Source: Cystobacter fuscus DSM 2262
GTDB lineage: Bacteria > Myxococcota > Myxococcia > Myxococcales > Myxococcaceae
Direction of reading: 5' to 3'
DNA: 64,000 nucleotides
NCBI RefSeq assembly: GCF_000335475.2
Contig: NZ_ANAH02000010.1
Span: forward strand, 431,453 to 495,452
Position 1 is the first letter of the stretch, and every line of letters starts with the position of its first letter. Position numbers and translations under genes: made by a program. Below are positions 1 to 10,365 of this stretch, piece after piece. A model generated the notes under the pieces. It ran no database searches, was not told the origin of the DNA, and saw nothing but the letters and a program-made list of their open reading frames with translations.

Positions 1-2
1 CG

Positions 3-1811
3 CCCACCCGCGCCGCCCTGCGCCAGGCGTTCGCCGAGGCGCGCTGGGAGTTCGAGTTCCTCCTCGTGGGGATTCCGCTCGGGCTGAGCGCGTTGATGCT
101 CTCGCGCCTCATCCAGCCAGGGGGCCCGAGAAGCCAGGTGAAGCACCGCCTGGAGGTGCTGGGGTTGCTGATGCTGGGGGCGCTGTCGCTCTACTACCCG
201 CTGGTGGCGCTGGCGGCGACCAACTCGGTGCTCGGGCACCTGCATGACGTGGGGCGCGAGGTGCGGCACCTGCCGCCCTGGTGGGTGATGCTGCTGCCCA
301 TGTTGGGGGGCGTGCTGGTGGGCCGCGTGCTGCGCGACCGTCCCGAGACGCATGGCCACGGCGTGCCCGAGGTGGTGAAGGCGGTGGAGCGCGAGGGCCG
401 GCTGCCCGGGCGCGACGGGGTGCTCAAGCTGGTGGCGAGCGCGATCACCATCGGCACGGGGGGCTCGGCGGGGCGCGAGGGGCCCATCGTCTTTGGCGGC
501 GCGGCGTTCGGCTCGGAGGTGGGCCGCACGCTGGGCTTCACGCGGCGCGAGCTGGCGATCCTCCTGGCCAGTGGAGCGGGCGCGGGCATCGCCGCGTCCT
601 TCAACGCGCCCATCGCCGGCGCCCTGTTCGCGATGGAGATCATCCTGCGCGAGTTCCAACTGCGCGTCTTCTCGCCCATCATCCTCGCGAGCGTCACCGC
701 CACGCTGGTGGGCCGGGGCGTCATGGGCAGCGCGCCCATGGTGCGGCGCGTGGCGTACAGCATGGTGAGTGGCTGGGAGATTGTCTTCTACGCGCTGCTG
801 GGGCTGGTGACGGGGCTGTTGGCGTACGCCTTCATCCGCTCGCTGCATGGGGTGGAGACGTTCTTCCATGGCGAGGGCAGGGGCCGGTGGAGCGCGCGGG
901 TGGGGCGGCTGCCGCTGTTCGTGAAGGCGGGGCTGGGGGGCCTGGTGGTGGGAGGGCTGGCGCTGGTGCACCCGGTGGTGTGGGGCACGGGCCACGAGTC
1001 CATCAACGACGCGGCGGTGCGGGCGCTGTCCGTGTCGCTCCTGGCGTCGGGCTGCTTGCTGAAGCTGGTGGGGACGGCGATCACGCTGGGCTCGGGGGGC
1101 TCGGGCGGGACGTTCTTCCCCATGACGGTGATGGGGGCGCTGGCGGGTGGGGCCTTCGGCGAGGTGATACACGCGGCCCTGCCCGGCATCACCGCGCCGA
1201 GCGGGGCCTACGCGATGGTGGGCATGGGCGGGGCGGTGGCGGCGCTCACGCGCGGGCCGCTGACGGGGCTGATGATGGTGTACGAGCTGAGCGGCAACTA
1301 CGCCATCATCCTGCCGCTGATGGTGACGTGCACCATCGCCTCGGCGCTGTGCCACGCGCTGGTGGAGCGGCGGGCGGGCGTGGACGCGAACACGCTCGGG
1401 CGCATCCCCGTGGACGAGCTGGTGGCGTGGGTGGAGCCGGTGGAGCCCGGGGCGTGGGCGCCGGAGGTGCGCGAGCGGCTGCTCGCGTCGCACGAGAGGG
1501 CGCTGCCCGTGAGGGATGGAGCGGGCACGTTGCTGGGCGTGGTGAGCGCGAGCGTGCTGGAGGCCCAGGAGCTTCGGGCCAACCGGGGCACGGTGGAGGG
1601 GTGGGTGCGACGGGTGCCCGCCGTGTCCGTGGAGACGCCGGTGGGCGAGGCCCTGCGCGCCATGGACGCGCACGAGGTGGATGCGCTGCCGGTGCGGGGC
1701 GAGGGTCGGGTGGGGGTGGTGACGCGCGCGGGCCTGTTGCGCTTTCTCCAGCGCGAGCGGCGCATCCGCCAGAAGGAGCCGCCCTTCTCCCCCACGGAAC
1801 TACCAAGGTAG
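3..1811 (+). CDS. ClC-family chloride channel/transporter with CBS domains (5' partial)
   Basis: Moves chloride across the inner membrane, by channel or H+/Cl- antiport. The frame is open to the window edge and reads FEFLLVGIPLG across the first possible GTG (66), so the true start probably lies upstream. ClC selectivity-filter motifs are present in order: GHGVPEVV, GSAGREGP with the gating glutamate, and GSGGTFFP near the middle. About ten hydrophobic segments follow the ClC pattern. The last 130 residues look like a tandem CBS pair (for example HEVDALPVRGEG), the usual cytosolic regulatory module. Whether this is a channel or an antiporter cannot be told by eye. It converges on the HIT gene 6 bp downstream. 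Confidence 0.93.
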   Translation, partial: PTRAALRQAFAEARWEFEFLLVGIPLGLSALMLSRLIQPGGPRSQVKHRLEVLGLLMLGALSLYYPLVALAATNSVLGHLHDVGREVRHLPPWWVMLLPMLGGVLVGRVLRDRPETHGHGVPEVVKAVEREGRLPGRDGVLKLVASAITIGTGGSAGREGPIVFGGAAFGSEVGRTLGFTRRELAILLASGAGAGIAASFNAPIAGALFAMEIILREFQLRVFSPIILASVTATLVGRGVMGSAPMVRRVAYSMVSGWEIVFYALLGLVTGLLAYAFIRSLHGVETFFHGEGRGRWSARVGRLPLFVKAGLGGLVVGGLALVHPVVWGTGHESINDAAVRALSVSLLASGCLLKLVGTAITLGSGGSGGTFFPMTVMGALAGGAFGEVIHAALPGITAPSGAYAMVGMGGAVAALTRGPLTGLMMVYELSGNYAIILPLMVTCTIASALCHALVERRAGVDANTLGRIPVDELVAWVEPVEPGAWAPEVRERLLASHERALPVRDGAGTLLGVVSASVLEAQELRANRGTVEGWVRRVPAVSVETPVGEALRAMDAHEVDALPVRGEGRVGVVTRAGLLRFLQRERRIRQKEPPFSPTELPR

Positions 1812-1817
1812 GACCGC

Positions 1818-2162
1818 CTACCCCGGAGGCCAGTGCAGGGGGCGCCCGGCGAGCAGGTGCAGGTGGATGTGGAACACCGTCTGCCCGGCGTCGCGCTGGG
1901 TGTTCATCACCACGCGGTAGCCGTTGTCGGCGTGGCCGCGCTCGCGCGCCAGCTTGGCGGCGGCGACGAAGAGCTGGCCCACCACCTCGCGGTCCTCCGG
2001 GGTGATGTCGTTCACCGTGGCGATGTGCTTGTGGGGGATGAAGAGCACATGCGTGGGCGCCTGGGGATTGATGTCCTCGAAGGCGAGGCACTGCTCGTCA
2101 CGGTAGACGACCTTGGCGGGAATCTGGCCGTCGCGAATCTTGCAGAAGAGGCAGTCGGACAT
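1818..2162 (-). CDS. HIT family protein (HinT-like nucleotide hydrolase)
   Basis: A 114-residue purine-nucleoside phosphoramidase or nucleotide-binding protein of the histidine triad family, expected in the cytosol. It starts MSDCLFCKI, with the CxxC typical of the HinT branch, and ends with the triad HIHLHLL in QTVFHIHLHLLAG. The length is normal for HinT. It lies 19 bp downstream of the mannosyltransferase on the same strand, so the two may be cotranscribed, with no obvious functional link. Confidence 0.95.
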   Translation of the reverse strand: MSDCLFCKIRDGQIPAKVVYRDEQCLAFEDINPQAPTHVLFIPHKHIATVNDITPEDREVVGQLFVAAAKLARERGHADNGYRVVMNTQRDAGQTVFHIHLHLLAGRPLHWPPG

Positions 2163-2181
2163 GGGCCTCGCAGTCTAACCC

Positions 2182-3648
2182 TCACGGCAGCCGCGAGGTC
2201 CAGTTCGGATCCGGCACGCAGTGCGTCTGGGGCAGCCGCACGAGGATGAAGGGGCCTTCCCCGGCCACGCGCTGCCCCGCGCCCTCGGCGCCCGCCATGG
2301 TGAGCACGTAGTTGTAGAAGCCCGAGTTGCGCCCCGCCGCGAGGTGCGAGAAGAGGGGGACGTCGCGGTGCAGGTAGCTGTAGCCGCCGGACCAGGCCAG
2401 GTGCACCGCCTCCACCTTGAGGCCGCACAGGTCCTCGAGCTTGCCGGCGTGGATGAGCAGGCGGTTGAGGGGCCCGAAGTCGTCCCAGGCGCTCGAGAGG
2501 GCCTTGGCCCCGGCGTACTGCCCCAGGTCCTGGAAGGTGAGCCGTCCCATGCGCAGGGCCGAGACGCCCGCCACCGCCACCACCACCAGGGGCAGGGCGA
2601 GCCGCGCGGGCGAGGGAGGCAGGTGGCGCAGCAGCGTGTCCAGGCCCACGCCCGCGAGCGCGGCGAACAGGGGCAGCACGGGCAGGATGAAGCGCAGCTC
2701 CTTGTGGGGCTGCCATGCGTGGAGCGCGACGAAGATGGCGGCCACGGCGAGCAGGCCCGGGGCCCGCCGCGCGGCGAACAGGGACAGCCCGAGCGCCACG
2801 GCGGTGGGCGCGCCCATGGACAGCCAGAGGACGTGGCCGTAGTAGGAGAAGGGGGCGGTGCCGAAGGTGGCGGCCTTGCCTTGCAGGAGGTTGAAGTCCA
2901 GGTACACGCGCGCCGAGTGGAACCACCGGCCCCACGTGAGCCAGTCCAGGAGGCCGAAGAGCAGGGCCCACCCGGCGAGCACCGCCAGCGCCTCGCCCGC
3001 CTGGCGCCACTGGCGCCGCGCCACGAGCACCGCGAGCAGGCCCACGCAGAAGATGCCCGTCTGCAGCCGCAGCAACACCGCGAGCCCCAGCAGCGAGGCC
3101 CCCACCAGGCGCTGGCGCCGGGAGGCGTCCGGGGCGAGCGCGAACGCCAGTCCCAGCACCACGGGCAGCGCGGAGGCGTTCTCGCTCAGGGCGCGGGGGG
3201 CGAAGTAGAGGGGCACGGCGGTGAGGGCGAACAGCGAGGCCCCCGCCGCGGCCGCCAGCGCCGACGCCCCATACGCCCGCGCCAGCCGCGCGCTGCCCCA
3301 GGCGGTGGCCGCCCCAATGAGCGCGAAGACTCCGCGCGTCAGGCCCAGGTACCCCCGGGGCTCGCCCAGCCCCAGCCAGGTGGACAGCTTGAAGAGGACG
3401 GCCACCGCCGCCGGCAGGGCCCAGTTGCGCGCCCCCTCGATGAACTCCCAGGCGCGCATCCCATAGCCGAAGACGAGCCGGTGGGCCGGCTCCAGGCTCT
3501 GGTAGATTTCGTCCGGCCAGTACACCCCGTCATCGGAGAGGGCCAGCCACACCCGGAGTGCGGCTCCCACCCCCACGGCCACCAGGAGGACGGCCCGGGC
3601 GAGGAGCCGTTCGGACGAGGCTTCGGGGCGGGGGGGAGGGGTCGACAT
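2182..3648 (-). CDS. GT22-like (Alg9/PIG-B type) mannosyltransferase, membrane
   Basis: A 488-residue polytopic membrane glycosyltransferase that probably uses a lipid-linked sugar donor. The first loop carries WPDEIYQSLEPAHR (acidic pair at about residues 46-47), matching the HPDE-x-Q-x-EPAHR signature of GT22. A later loop has HKELRFILP, the second GT22 signature. About ten hydrophobic helices follow. The ATG at 3648 was chosen because it begins MSTPPPRPEA just before the first membrane helix; the longer frame upstream runs antisense to hprK. The start region faces hprK, so the two share a short divergent promoter region. The acceptor cannot be inferred. Confidence 0.85.
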   Translation of the reverse strand: MSTPPPRPEASSERLLARAVLLVAVGVGAALRVWLALSDDGVYWPDEIYQSLEPAHRLVFGYGMRAWEFIEGARNWALPAAVAVLFKLSTWLGLGEPRGYLGLTRGVFALIGAATAWGSARLARAYGASALAAAAGASLFALTAVPLYFAPRALSENASALPVVLGLAFALAPDASRRQRLVGASLLGLAVLLRLQTGIFCVGLLAVLVARRQWRQAGEALAVLAGWALLFGLLDWLTWGRWFHSARVYLDFNLLQGKAATFGTAPFSYYGHVLWLSMGAPTAVALGLSLFAARRAPGLLAVAAIFVALHAWQPHKELRFILPVLPLFAALAGVGLDTLLRHLPPSPARLALPLVVVAVAGVSALRMGRLTFQDLGQYAGAKALSSAWDDFGPLNRLLIHAGKLEDLCGLKVEAVHLAWSGGYSYLHRDVPLFSHLAAGRNSGFYNYVLTMAGAEGAGQRVAGEGPFILVRLPQTHCVPDPNWTSRLP

Positions 3649-3699
3649 GTGGGTTGACCACGCGAAAAGGGCCGCCGGGTGATATTCCACCTGGGTCCG

Positions 3700-4661
<962 letters not shown>

Positions 4662-4665
<4 letters not shown>

Positions 4666-5525
4666 GTAACGCGCTGGCCAAGCACATCGTCGTCATCTCG
4701 GGCATGTCCGGCTCGGGCAAGTCCACCGCCATCCGGGCCCTGGAGGACGTGGGCTTCTTCTGCATCGACAACCTGCCGGTGCTGCTGCTGCCCAAGCTCA
4801 CCGAGCTCGCCGGCGCGGGACAGTTCGAGCACCTGGCGCTCGTGGTGGACGCGCGCGAGGGCATCTTCCTGCACGAGGCCCCGCGGGTGCTCGACGAGGT
4901 GCGCCGGGTGGGGCACCACGTGGAGGTGCTCTTCCTGGACGCCAGCGACGACAGCCTCATCCGCCGCTTCAGCGAGACGCGCCGCCGCCACCCGCTCGCG
5001 CCCCAGGGCACCGTGGCCGAGGGCATCGCCATCGAGCGCCAGCGGCTCAAGGACCTGCGCGAGCTGGCCGATCAGGTCATCGACTCGTCGGTGCTCAACG
5101 TCCATGACTTGAAGCGCATGGTGCAGGGGCGCTTCTCCCCCGAGCCCGCCAGCCCCTCGCTGTCGGTGATGAGCTTCGGCTTCCGCCACGGCGTGCCGCC
5201 CCAGGCGGACCTGGTGCTCGACGTGCGCTTCCTGCCCAACCCCTACTTCGTCCCCGAGCTCAAGGGGCTCACCGGTCGCGACTCGCGCGTGTCCGCGTAT
5301 GTGCTCGACCGTGAGGAAACGCAGCAGTTCGTGGACAAGGTGGTGGACCTGTGCCGCTTTCTCTTCCCGCGCTACCAGAAGGAGGGCAAGGCGTACCTCA
5401 CCGTGGCGCTCGGCTGCACCGGCGGGAAGCACCGCTCGGTGGCCATCGCCGAGGAGCTGCGCCAGCGCCTCTCCGGGGACCACCCGCGCGTGCAGGTGTG
5501 GCACCGTGACATCGAGAAGGAGTAG
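4662..5525 (+). CDS. rapZ: RapZ-type nucleotide-binding protein
   Basis: 287 residues. In enterobacteria RapZ is the adaptor that guides RNase E to the GlmZ small RNA. In other bacteria the YvcJ/RapZ family is an NTPase often encoded near hprK and HPr. The Walker [10 protein letters not shown] is at residues 14-22, and the C-terminal domain has the conserved [13 protein letters not shown]. It starts with GTG inside the hprK stop. The RNA-related role is known only for the family; nothing here identifies a small RNA target. Confidence 0.94.
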
Positions 5526-5783
5526 CCGGGAGGCCCTCGCTCCCCCGGGACGGGGCACCCGTGACGGGTGCTCGCCCCCTCGTCTGCCAGACGACAACGC
5601 AAGGTGTCGTCGACAGTGAAATTTCGGGCGGGCCGTGTCGTTCGACCTTAGTTTGAAGGAAGGGTGACAAGGTGGTAGCAGGTGTGGAGTCGGGATTGGG
5701 CGGCAACGAAACTTTCGGTGGGGGTTGCGCGTCGTTCCGTTCAGGCGTAGTCAGGCAGCCCCGGGGGGCTGGTGGAGGTGAAC
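5526..5783 (+). promoter_or_regulatory. Intergenic leader of the PTS operon
   Basis: 258 bp between rapZ and the IIA gene with no convincing gene. It holds a perfect 7-bp hairpin (GCACCCG/CGGGTGC, 5555-5571, loop TGA) and a 6-bp hairpin (5580-5594), neither followed by a T-tract. They could be a weak terminator for hprK-rapZ or a leader structure. The Shine-Dalgarno GGAGGT (5774-5779) precedes the IIA start at 5784. No clear sigma-54 (GG-N10-GC) promoter was found by eye. Confidence 0.4.
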
Positions 5784-6230
5784 ATGGTCGGCCTCGTAGT
5801 GGCATCGCACGGACGTCTGGCGGACGAACTGGTGACGACCGCGGAGCAGATCGTGGGCAAGCTGCCCGCGGTGGCGACCTGCAACATCGAGCCGGGAACC
5901 TCTTTGGAGGATCTCCGGGCGAAGATGCGGCAGGCCGTGACGGATCTGGACCAGGGCGATGGCGTCATCGTCATGGCCGATCTGTTCGGCGGTACGCCCT
6001 GTAAGGAATCGCTCATGATGTGCTCGGAGCGGTGTCAGGGGCGGCTGGAGGTGCTGGCGGGGGTGAACCTGCCCATGCTCCTCAAGGCCAACTCGCTCCG
6101 GTCCGAGGAGATGCCGCTGGCGGAGATGGCCTCCCAGCTCGCATCCTATGGGCAGCGCAACATCACCTGTGCGTCGGCTTTGTTGCGTGAGGCGCAGCAA
6201 CGTCAGCAGCAGAGTGTACCGCGAACTTGA
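5784..6230 (+). CDS. PTS mannose-type EIIA component
   Basis: 148 residues. It receives phosphate from HPr on His9 in the motif GLVVASHG. ADLFGGTPCKES is the conserved EIIA-Man loop. ATG 5784 is chosen over the GTG at 5772 because the Shine-Dalgarno GGAGGT covers 5774-5779. First gene of a compact PTS operon (IIA-IIB-IIC-IID-HPr-EI). The sugar specificity cannot be read from IIA, and a regulatory rather than uptake role is possible in myxobacteria. Confidence 0.93.
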   Translation: MVGLVVASHGRLADELVTTAEQIVGKLPAVATCNIEPGTSLEDLRAKMRQAVTDLDQGDGVIVMADLFGGTPCKESLMMCSERCQGRLEVLAGVNLPMLLKANSLRSEEMPLAEMASQLASYGQRNITCASALLREAQQRQQQSVPRT

Positions 6231-6263
6231 CGGCCCCCGCCGGGTAGGCGATTCGAGACTGCC

Positions 6264-6749
6264 GTGATCTCCCTGGTCCGTGTCGACAACCGCCTCATCC
6301 ATGGACAGGTCGTCGAGGCCTGGCTGCCGCACTTGAAGGTCTCGCGCGTCATCGTCGCGGATGACGAGGCCGCCGCCAGTCCGCTGGTGCGCGCGGCGAT
6401 GGCCCTGGCGGTGCAGAGCGCCATCGAGGTGCAGATCCTCCCCCTGCAGCAGGTGGACTTCGCGGGGGCCTCCCGAGACAGCCTCAAGACGCTGCTGCTC
6501 TTGCGTGACGTGGCGGCGGTGCCCTTCGTCCAGACCCATGGGCTGAAGCTGGAGCACCTCAACCTGGGCAACGTGCACTTCGGCACGGGACGGCGCCAGG
6601 TGTCCCCCTCCGTCTTCCTGTCCGAGTCGGAGCTGCAGACGCTGCAGCGGCTGGGCCACGACGGCGTGCGGGTGGAGGCGCGCGCGGTGCCCACGGAGAA
6701 GCCCGTGGAGCTGCCGGAGCTGGTGGAGCGCTGGGGAAAGGCGGGGTGA
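6264..6749 (+). CDS. PTS mannose/fructose/sorbose-type EIIB component
   Basis: 161 residues. It transfers phosphate from IIA to the incoming sugar. The phospho-acceptor histidine lies in VRVDNRLIHGQV near the N-terminus, the EIIB-Man signature. It starts with GTG 34 bp after the IIA stop and ends 4 bp before IIC. Confidence 0.93.
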   Translation: MISLVRVDNRLIHGQVVEAWLPHLKVSRVIVADDEAAASPLVRAAMALAVQSAIEVQILPLQQVDFAGASRDSLKTLLLLRDVAAVPFVQTHGLKLEHLNLGNVHFGTGRRQVSPSVFLSESELQTLQRLGHDGVRVEARAVPTEKPVELPELVERWGKAG

Positions 6750-6753
6750 GTCC

Positions 6754-7470
6754 GTGAACGTGGGCTGGACCCAGGTGGCGCTCGCCGGCGTCTGGGGCGG
6801 CCTCGTCGCGGTGGAGCGCAAGGCCTTCCTCCAGGCCATGTTCTCCCGGCCCCTCGTGGCGGCCACCGCCATGGGCGTGCTGCTCGATGACGTGCCCTCG
6901 GGGCTCTTCGTGGGCCTGGTGCTGGAGCTCTTCCACCTGGGCTCGGCCAACCTCGGCGCCTCGCTGCCGGACCATGACACCGTGTCGGCCACGGGCGCCT
7001 CGGCGTCGGCGGCGTGCATGGCGGCCGCCACGGGAGCCGGCTCCACCCCGGCCATCTGGTCGCTCTCCGTGCTGCTCTTCCTCGGCCTGGGCCGCTTGGG
7101 CCGCGAGGTGGATCGCTTCCTCGAGCGCTATTCGGCGCGGCTCGCCAAGAAGGCGCTCGCCTCGGCCGAGACGGGCCAGCTCACGCGGGCCATGCGGCAG
7201 AACCTCTGGGGCATGTGGCCGCACTTCGTCTTCTTCGGCGCGATGACCAGCGTGTGCGCCCTGGTGGGCTTCCTGCTCGGGCCATTGCTCGAGCAACTGC
7301 CGCTGGGTGTGCTCCGGGGGCTCGCGTGGGCCTACCCCGCCATGGCCTCGGTGTCCGCGGCGATCGCCGCGCGGGGCAGCCATGCCAAGCGCGCCTCCTT
7401 CTACGCGGGCCTGGGCGCGGGCGTCGTCATCCTGACCGCGTCCCTGCTGGCGCTCCGGGAGTGGCTGTGA
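6754..7470 (+). CDS. PTS mannose-type EIIC membrane component
   Basis: 238 residues, GTG start, with several hydrophobic helices and the EIIC-Man loop ATAMGVLLDDVPSGLFVGLVLE. It forms the sugar-translocating channel with IID in the inner membrane. Its stop overlaps the IID start (GTGA). It is somewhat shorter than the Escherichia coli ManY type. Confidence 0.88.
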   Translation: MNVGWTQVALAGVWGGLVAVERKAFLQAMFSRPLVAATAMGVLLDDVPSGLFVGLVLELFHLGSANLGASLPDHDTVSATGASASAACMAAATGAGSTPAIWSLSVLLFLGLGRLGREVDRFLERYSARLAKKALASAETGQLTRAMRQNLWGMWPHFVFFGAMTSVCALVGFLLGPLLEQLPLGVLRGLAWAYPAMASVSAAIAARGSHAKRASFYAGLGAGVVILTASLLALREWL

Positions 7471-8234
7471 GCACGCCGGCCCCCTCCCTGCCGTGGTGGG
7501 TGTTGCTGCGCGTCTTCGTGCGCTCGCTCTTCCTGCAGGCCTCCTGGAATCCCCAGGGCATGCAGAACCTGGGGCTGGCCTACGCCGTCTACCCGGCGCT
7601 CCAGCGGCTCTACCCGGAGCAGCGCGACCTGGAGGCCGCGGTGCGCCGGCACCTCGTCTTCTTCAACACCCACCCCTACGTGGCGGCGGCCATCGTGGGG
7701 GGGGTGCTCCACCACGAGCAGCGCATCGCCCGGGGCGAGGAGACGCCGGACAAGGTGGTGGCCTTCAAGGCGGCGCTCATGGGCCCGCTGGCGGCCCTGG
7801 GGGACGGCTTCTTCTGGTTGTCGCTCAAACCCGCCACCGGGGCGGTGTGCGCGGCGCTGGTGCCGGTGCTGGCGGCGTGGGCGGCGGTGCTCTTCCTGGT
7901 GCTCTACAACCTGGTGCACTTCTGGCTCCGGGCCCGGCTGTACGTGCTGGGCCTGTCCATGGGGGACCGGCTGGTGGAGGCGGTGGCCCGGGCAAACCTG
8001 CCTGGCCGGGGGGCGAAGCTGCGGTCGGTGGGGGCGGCGTGCGCCGGGGGCCTGGCGGCCTGGCTGGCGGTGGACTTCGGTGTCGACGCCGGGGGGCGCT
8101 TCGCCCCGTTGCTATCCATGGGCTGTCTGGCCCTGGGGGCGGTATCCTACGTCCTGGTGGCCCGGCGGGTCCCCGGCTACGTGGTGTTGTACCTCGCCGC
8201 GGGACTGGCGTGCGTGGCGGGTGCTTTCTTGTAG
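7467..8234 (+). CDS. PTS mannose-type EIID membrane component
   Basis: 255 residues starting at GTG 7467, overlapping the IIC stop by 4 bp. Family features: SLFLQASWNPQGMQNLG near the N-terminus, FFNTHPYVAAAIVG, and the GPLAALGDGFFW loop. C-terminal membrane helices follow. The IIC/IID pair completes the permease. Confidence 0.9.
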   Translation: MSTPAPSLPWWVLLRVFVRSLFLQASWNPQGMQNLGLAYAVYPALQRLYPEQRDLEAAVRRHLVFFNTHPYVAAAIVGGVLHHEQRIARGEETPDKVVAFKAALMGPLAALGDGFFWLSLKPATGAVCAALVPVLAAWAAVLFLVLYNLVHFWLRARLYVLGLSMGDRLVEAVARANLPGRGAKLRSVGAACAGGLAAWLAVDFGVDAGGRFAPLLSMGCLALGAVSYVLVARRVPGYVVLYLAAGLACVAGAFL

Positions 8235-8271
8235 AAACGTCGGGCAAGACATCGAGCGAACAGGGACGGCA

Positions 8272-8550
8272 ATGGCGAGCGTGGTCGAAGGGACATTCGA
8301 GATCATCAACGCCCTGGGGTTGCACGCGCGCGCCGCGGCGCAGCTGGTCCAGGTGGCCAACCGTTACAAGAGCGACGTGACGCTCGAGTGCGAGGGGCAG
8401 CGGGCCAATGCCAAATCCATCATGGGCGTGCTGATGTTGGCGGCGGCGCAGGGCATGCAGGTGACGGTGACGTGCAAGGGTGAGGACGCTCCGGCGTGCC
8501 TCCAGGACATCCAGAAACTCATCGCCAACCGGTTTGGCGAGTCGCAGTGA
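8272..8550 (+). CDS. ptsH: Phosphocarrier protein HPr
   Basis: 92 residues. It shuttles phosphate from EI to EIIA. The active-site histidine is His18 in INALGLHARAA, and the regulatory serine is Ser49 in NAKSIMGVLML, the site expected to be used by the HprK encoded at 3700. ATG 8272 follows the IID stop by 37 bp. Confidence 0.95.
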   Translation: MASVVEGTFEIINALGLHARAAAQLVQVANRYKSDVTLECEGQRANAKSIMGVLMLAAAQGMQVTVTCKGEDAPACLQDIQKLIANRFGESQ

Positions 8551-8595
8551 ACGCCTCCCGTGCCGCGGACGGTGGCCGCGGATGAAGAAGGAACC

Positions 8596-10359
8596 GTGAG
8601 CAGCCAGGCTTCTCCCACGTTGAGTCTCAAGGGCATCGGCGCCTCGCCGGGCGTGGCGGTGGGCCACGCCTACATCCTCGACCGCAAGCGCGTGCGCACC
8701 CCCAAGCTGCGCCTGGCCGAGGCCGAGGTGGACCCCGAGCGGATGCGGATGAAGACGGCGCTGGAGCTGTCCGACCAGCAACTCTCCGACCTCAAGGAGC
8801 AGATCTCCCACTCGGAAGGGCCCGAACACGCCCTCATCCTCGAGGCGCACCGGCTCATGCTCCACGATCCCATGTTCATCGACGAGGTGAACCGGCTCAT
8901 CGTGGAGGACCGCATCAACGCCGAGTGGGCGGTGCGGCGGGTGGCGCGCAAGCTCAAGCACCTCTTCGACAACATCCCGGACGAGTACTTCCGCGAGCGG
9001 CGCTCGGACGTGGAGTACGTGGCGGATCGTGTGGTGCGCAACCTGCTCGGCCAGGTGGTGGACGAGGAAGTCGCGGTGCCGGAGAACGCGGTGGTGGTGG
9101 CGCATGACCTGTCGCCCGCGGACGCGGCGCTGCTCGCGCGCTCGGGGCAGGTGGCCGGCTTCGTCACGGACCTGGGCGGACAGACGAGCCACACGGCCAT
9201 CGTCGCGCGCGCCCGCTCCATCCCGGCGGTGCTCGGCGCGGGGCGCGCCAGCGAGCAGATCTCTCCGGGGGACCTGGTGGCACTCGACGGTCAGCGTGGC
9301 ATCCTCCTGGTCAATCCCTCCGAGGCCCAGCTCGCGCAATTCCACGAGACGATGCGCCGCTACCAGGAGAGTGAGGCGAGGGCCCTGGAGGCCAAGGATC
9401 TGCCGGCCCAGAGCACGGACGGCTTCCGCATCCGGCTGGTGGGCAACATCGAGTTCCCCGAGGAGCTGCCCGCGCTCCTGTCCCACGGCGCGGAGGGCAT
9501 TGGCCTGTACCGCACCGAGTTCATGTTCCTCGATCGCAAGGAGGCCCCGAGCGAGGAGGAGCAGTACCGGGCGTACCGGCAGGTGCTGGAGGCGATGGAG
9601 GGCCGGCCCGTCACCATCCGCACGCTGGACCTGGGTGGGGACAAGGTGCCGGGCAAGGGCAAGCACGAGAAGGAGCCCAACCCGGCCATGGGGCTGCGCG
9701 CCATCCGCTACTGCCTGGCCAACCGGGAGCTGTTCCGGGTGCAGCTGCGCGCCCTGTTGCGCGCGAGCGTTCACGGCCACATGCGCCTCATGTTCCCGCT
9801 CATCAGCGGCATGAGCGAGCTGCGCGAGGCCCGGAGCGAGCTGGAGGCGTGTCGCACGGAGCTGGGGCGCGCGGGCGTTCCGCTCGGCAAGCGCATCCCC
9901 ATCGGCATCATGGTGGAGACGCCCAGCGCGGCGCTCATCGCCGACCGGCTCGCCCAGGAGGCGGACTTCTTCTCCGTGGGCACCAACGATCTCATCCAGT
10001 ACTCCATGGCCATCGACCGGCAGAACCGGGACGTGGCCTACCTGTACAAGCCCCTGCACCTGTCGGTGCTGCGCTCGCTGCGCAACATCGTGGCGGCCGC
10101 CCGGGACGCGCGGATTCCGGTGGCCATGTGCGGAGAGATGGCGGGCGACTCCGTCTACGCGCTGGTGCTGCTGGCGCTGGGCTTCGACGAGCTGTCCATG
10201 ACGGCGGGGCAGATTCCCACCGTGAAGAGCATCCTGCGCCAGTCCAACCGCGCCGAGGCCCAGAAGCTGCTGGACGAGGCCATGGAGCTGACCACCGCGG
10301 AGGAAATCGAGCGCTTCATCCGCATGGAGATGGACAAACGTTTCGCCTCGGAGGGGTGA
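8596..10359 (+). CDS. ptsI: PTS enzyme I (phosphoenolpyruvate-protein phosphotransferase)
   Basis: 587 residues. It autophosphorylates from PEP and passes phosphate to HPr. Active-site His199 lies in GGQTSHTAIVAR, the PEP-binding region has GLYRTEFMFLD, and the C-terminal motif MCGEMAGD is intact. GTG 8596 is preferred because AAGAAGGA sits 5 nt upstream. A GTG at 8560 is the alternative and would add 12 residues. Cotranscribed with ptsH (45 bp gap). Confidence 0.94.
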   Translation: MSSQASPTLSLKGIGASPGVAVGHAYILDRKRVRTPKLRLAEAEVDPERMRMKTALELSDQQLSDLKEQISHSEGPEHALILEAHRLMLHDPMFIDEVNRLIVEDRINAEWAVRRVARKLKHLFDNIPDEYFRERRSDVEYVADRVVRNLLGQVVDEEVAVPENAVVVAHDLSPADAALLARSGQVAGFVTDLGGQTSHTAIVARARSIPAVLGAGRASEQISPGDLVALDGQRGILLVNPSEAQLAQFHETMRRYQESEARALEAKDLPAQSTDGFRIRLVGNIEFPEELPALLSHGAEGIGLYRTEFMFLDRKEAPSEEEQYRAYRQVLEAMEGRPVTIRTLDLGGDKVPGKGKHEKEPNPAMGLRAIRYCLANRELFRVQLRALLRASVHGHMRLMFPLISGMSELREARSELEACRTELGRAGVPLGKRIPIGIMVETPSAALIADRLAQEADFFSVGTNDLIQYSMAIDRQNRDVAYLYKPLHLSVLRSLRNIVAAARDARIPVAMCGEMAGDSVYALVLLALGFDELSMTAGQIPTVKSILRQSNRAEAQKLLDEAMELTTAEEIERFIRMEMDKRFASEG

Positions 10360-10365
10360 GCCGGT

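Noticed and set aside
5555..5571. Perfect hairpin after rapZ as a rho-independent terminator
   Set aside because: No T-tract follows; kept only as a possible leader structure in the intergenic entry.
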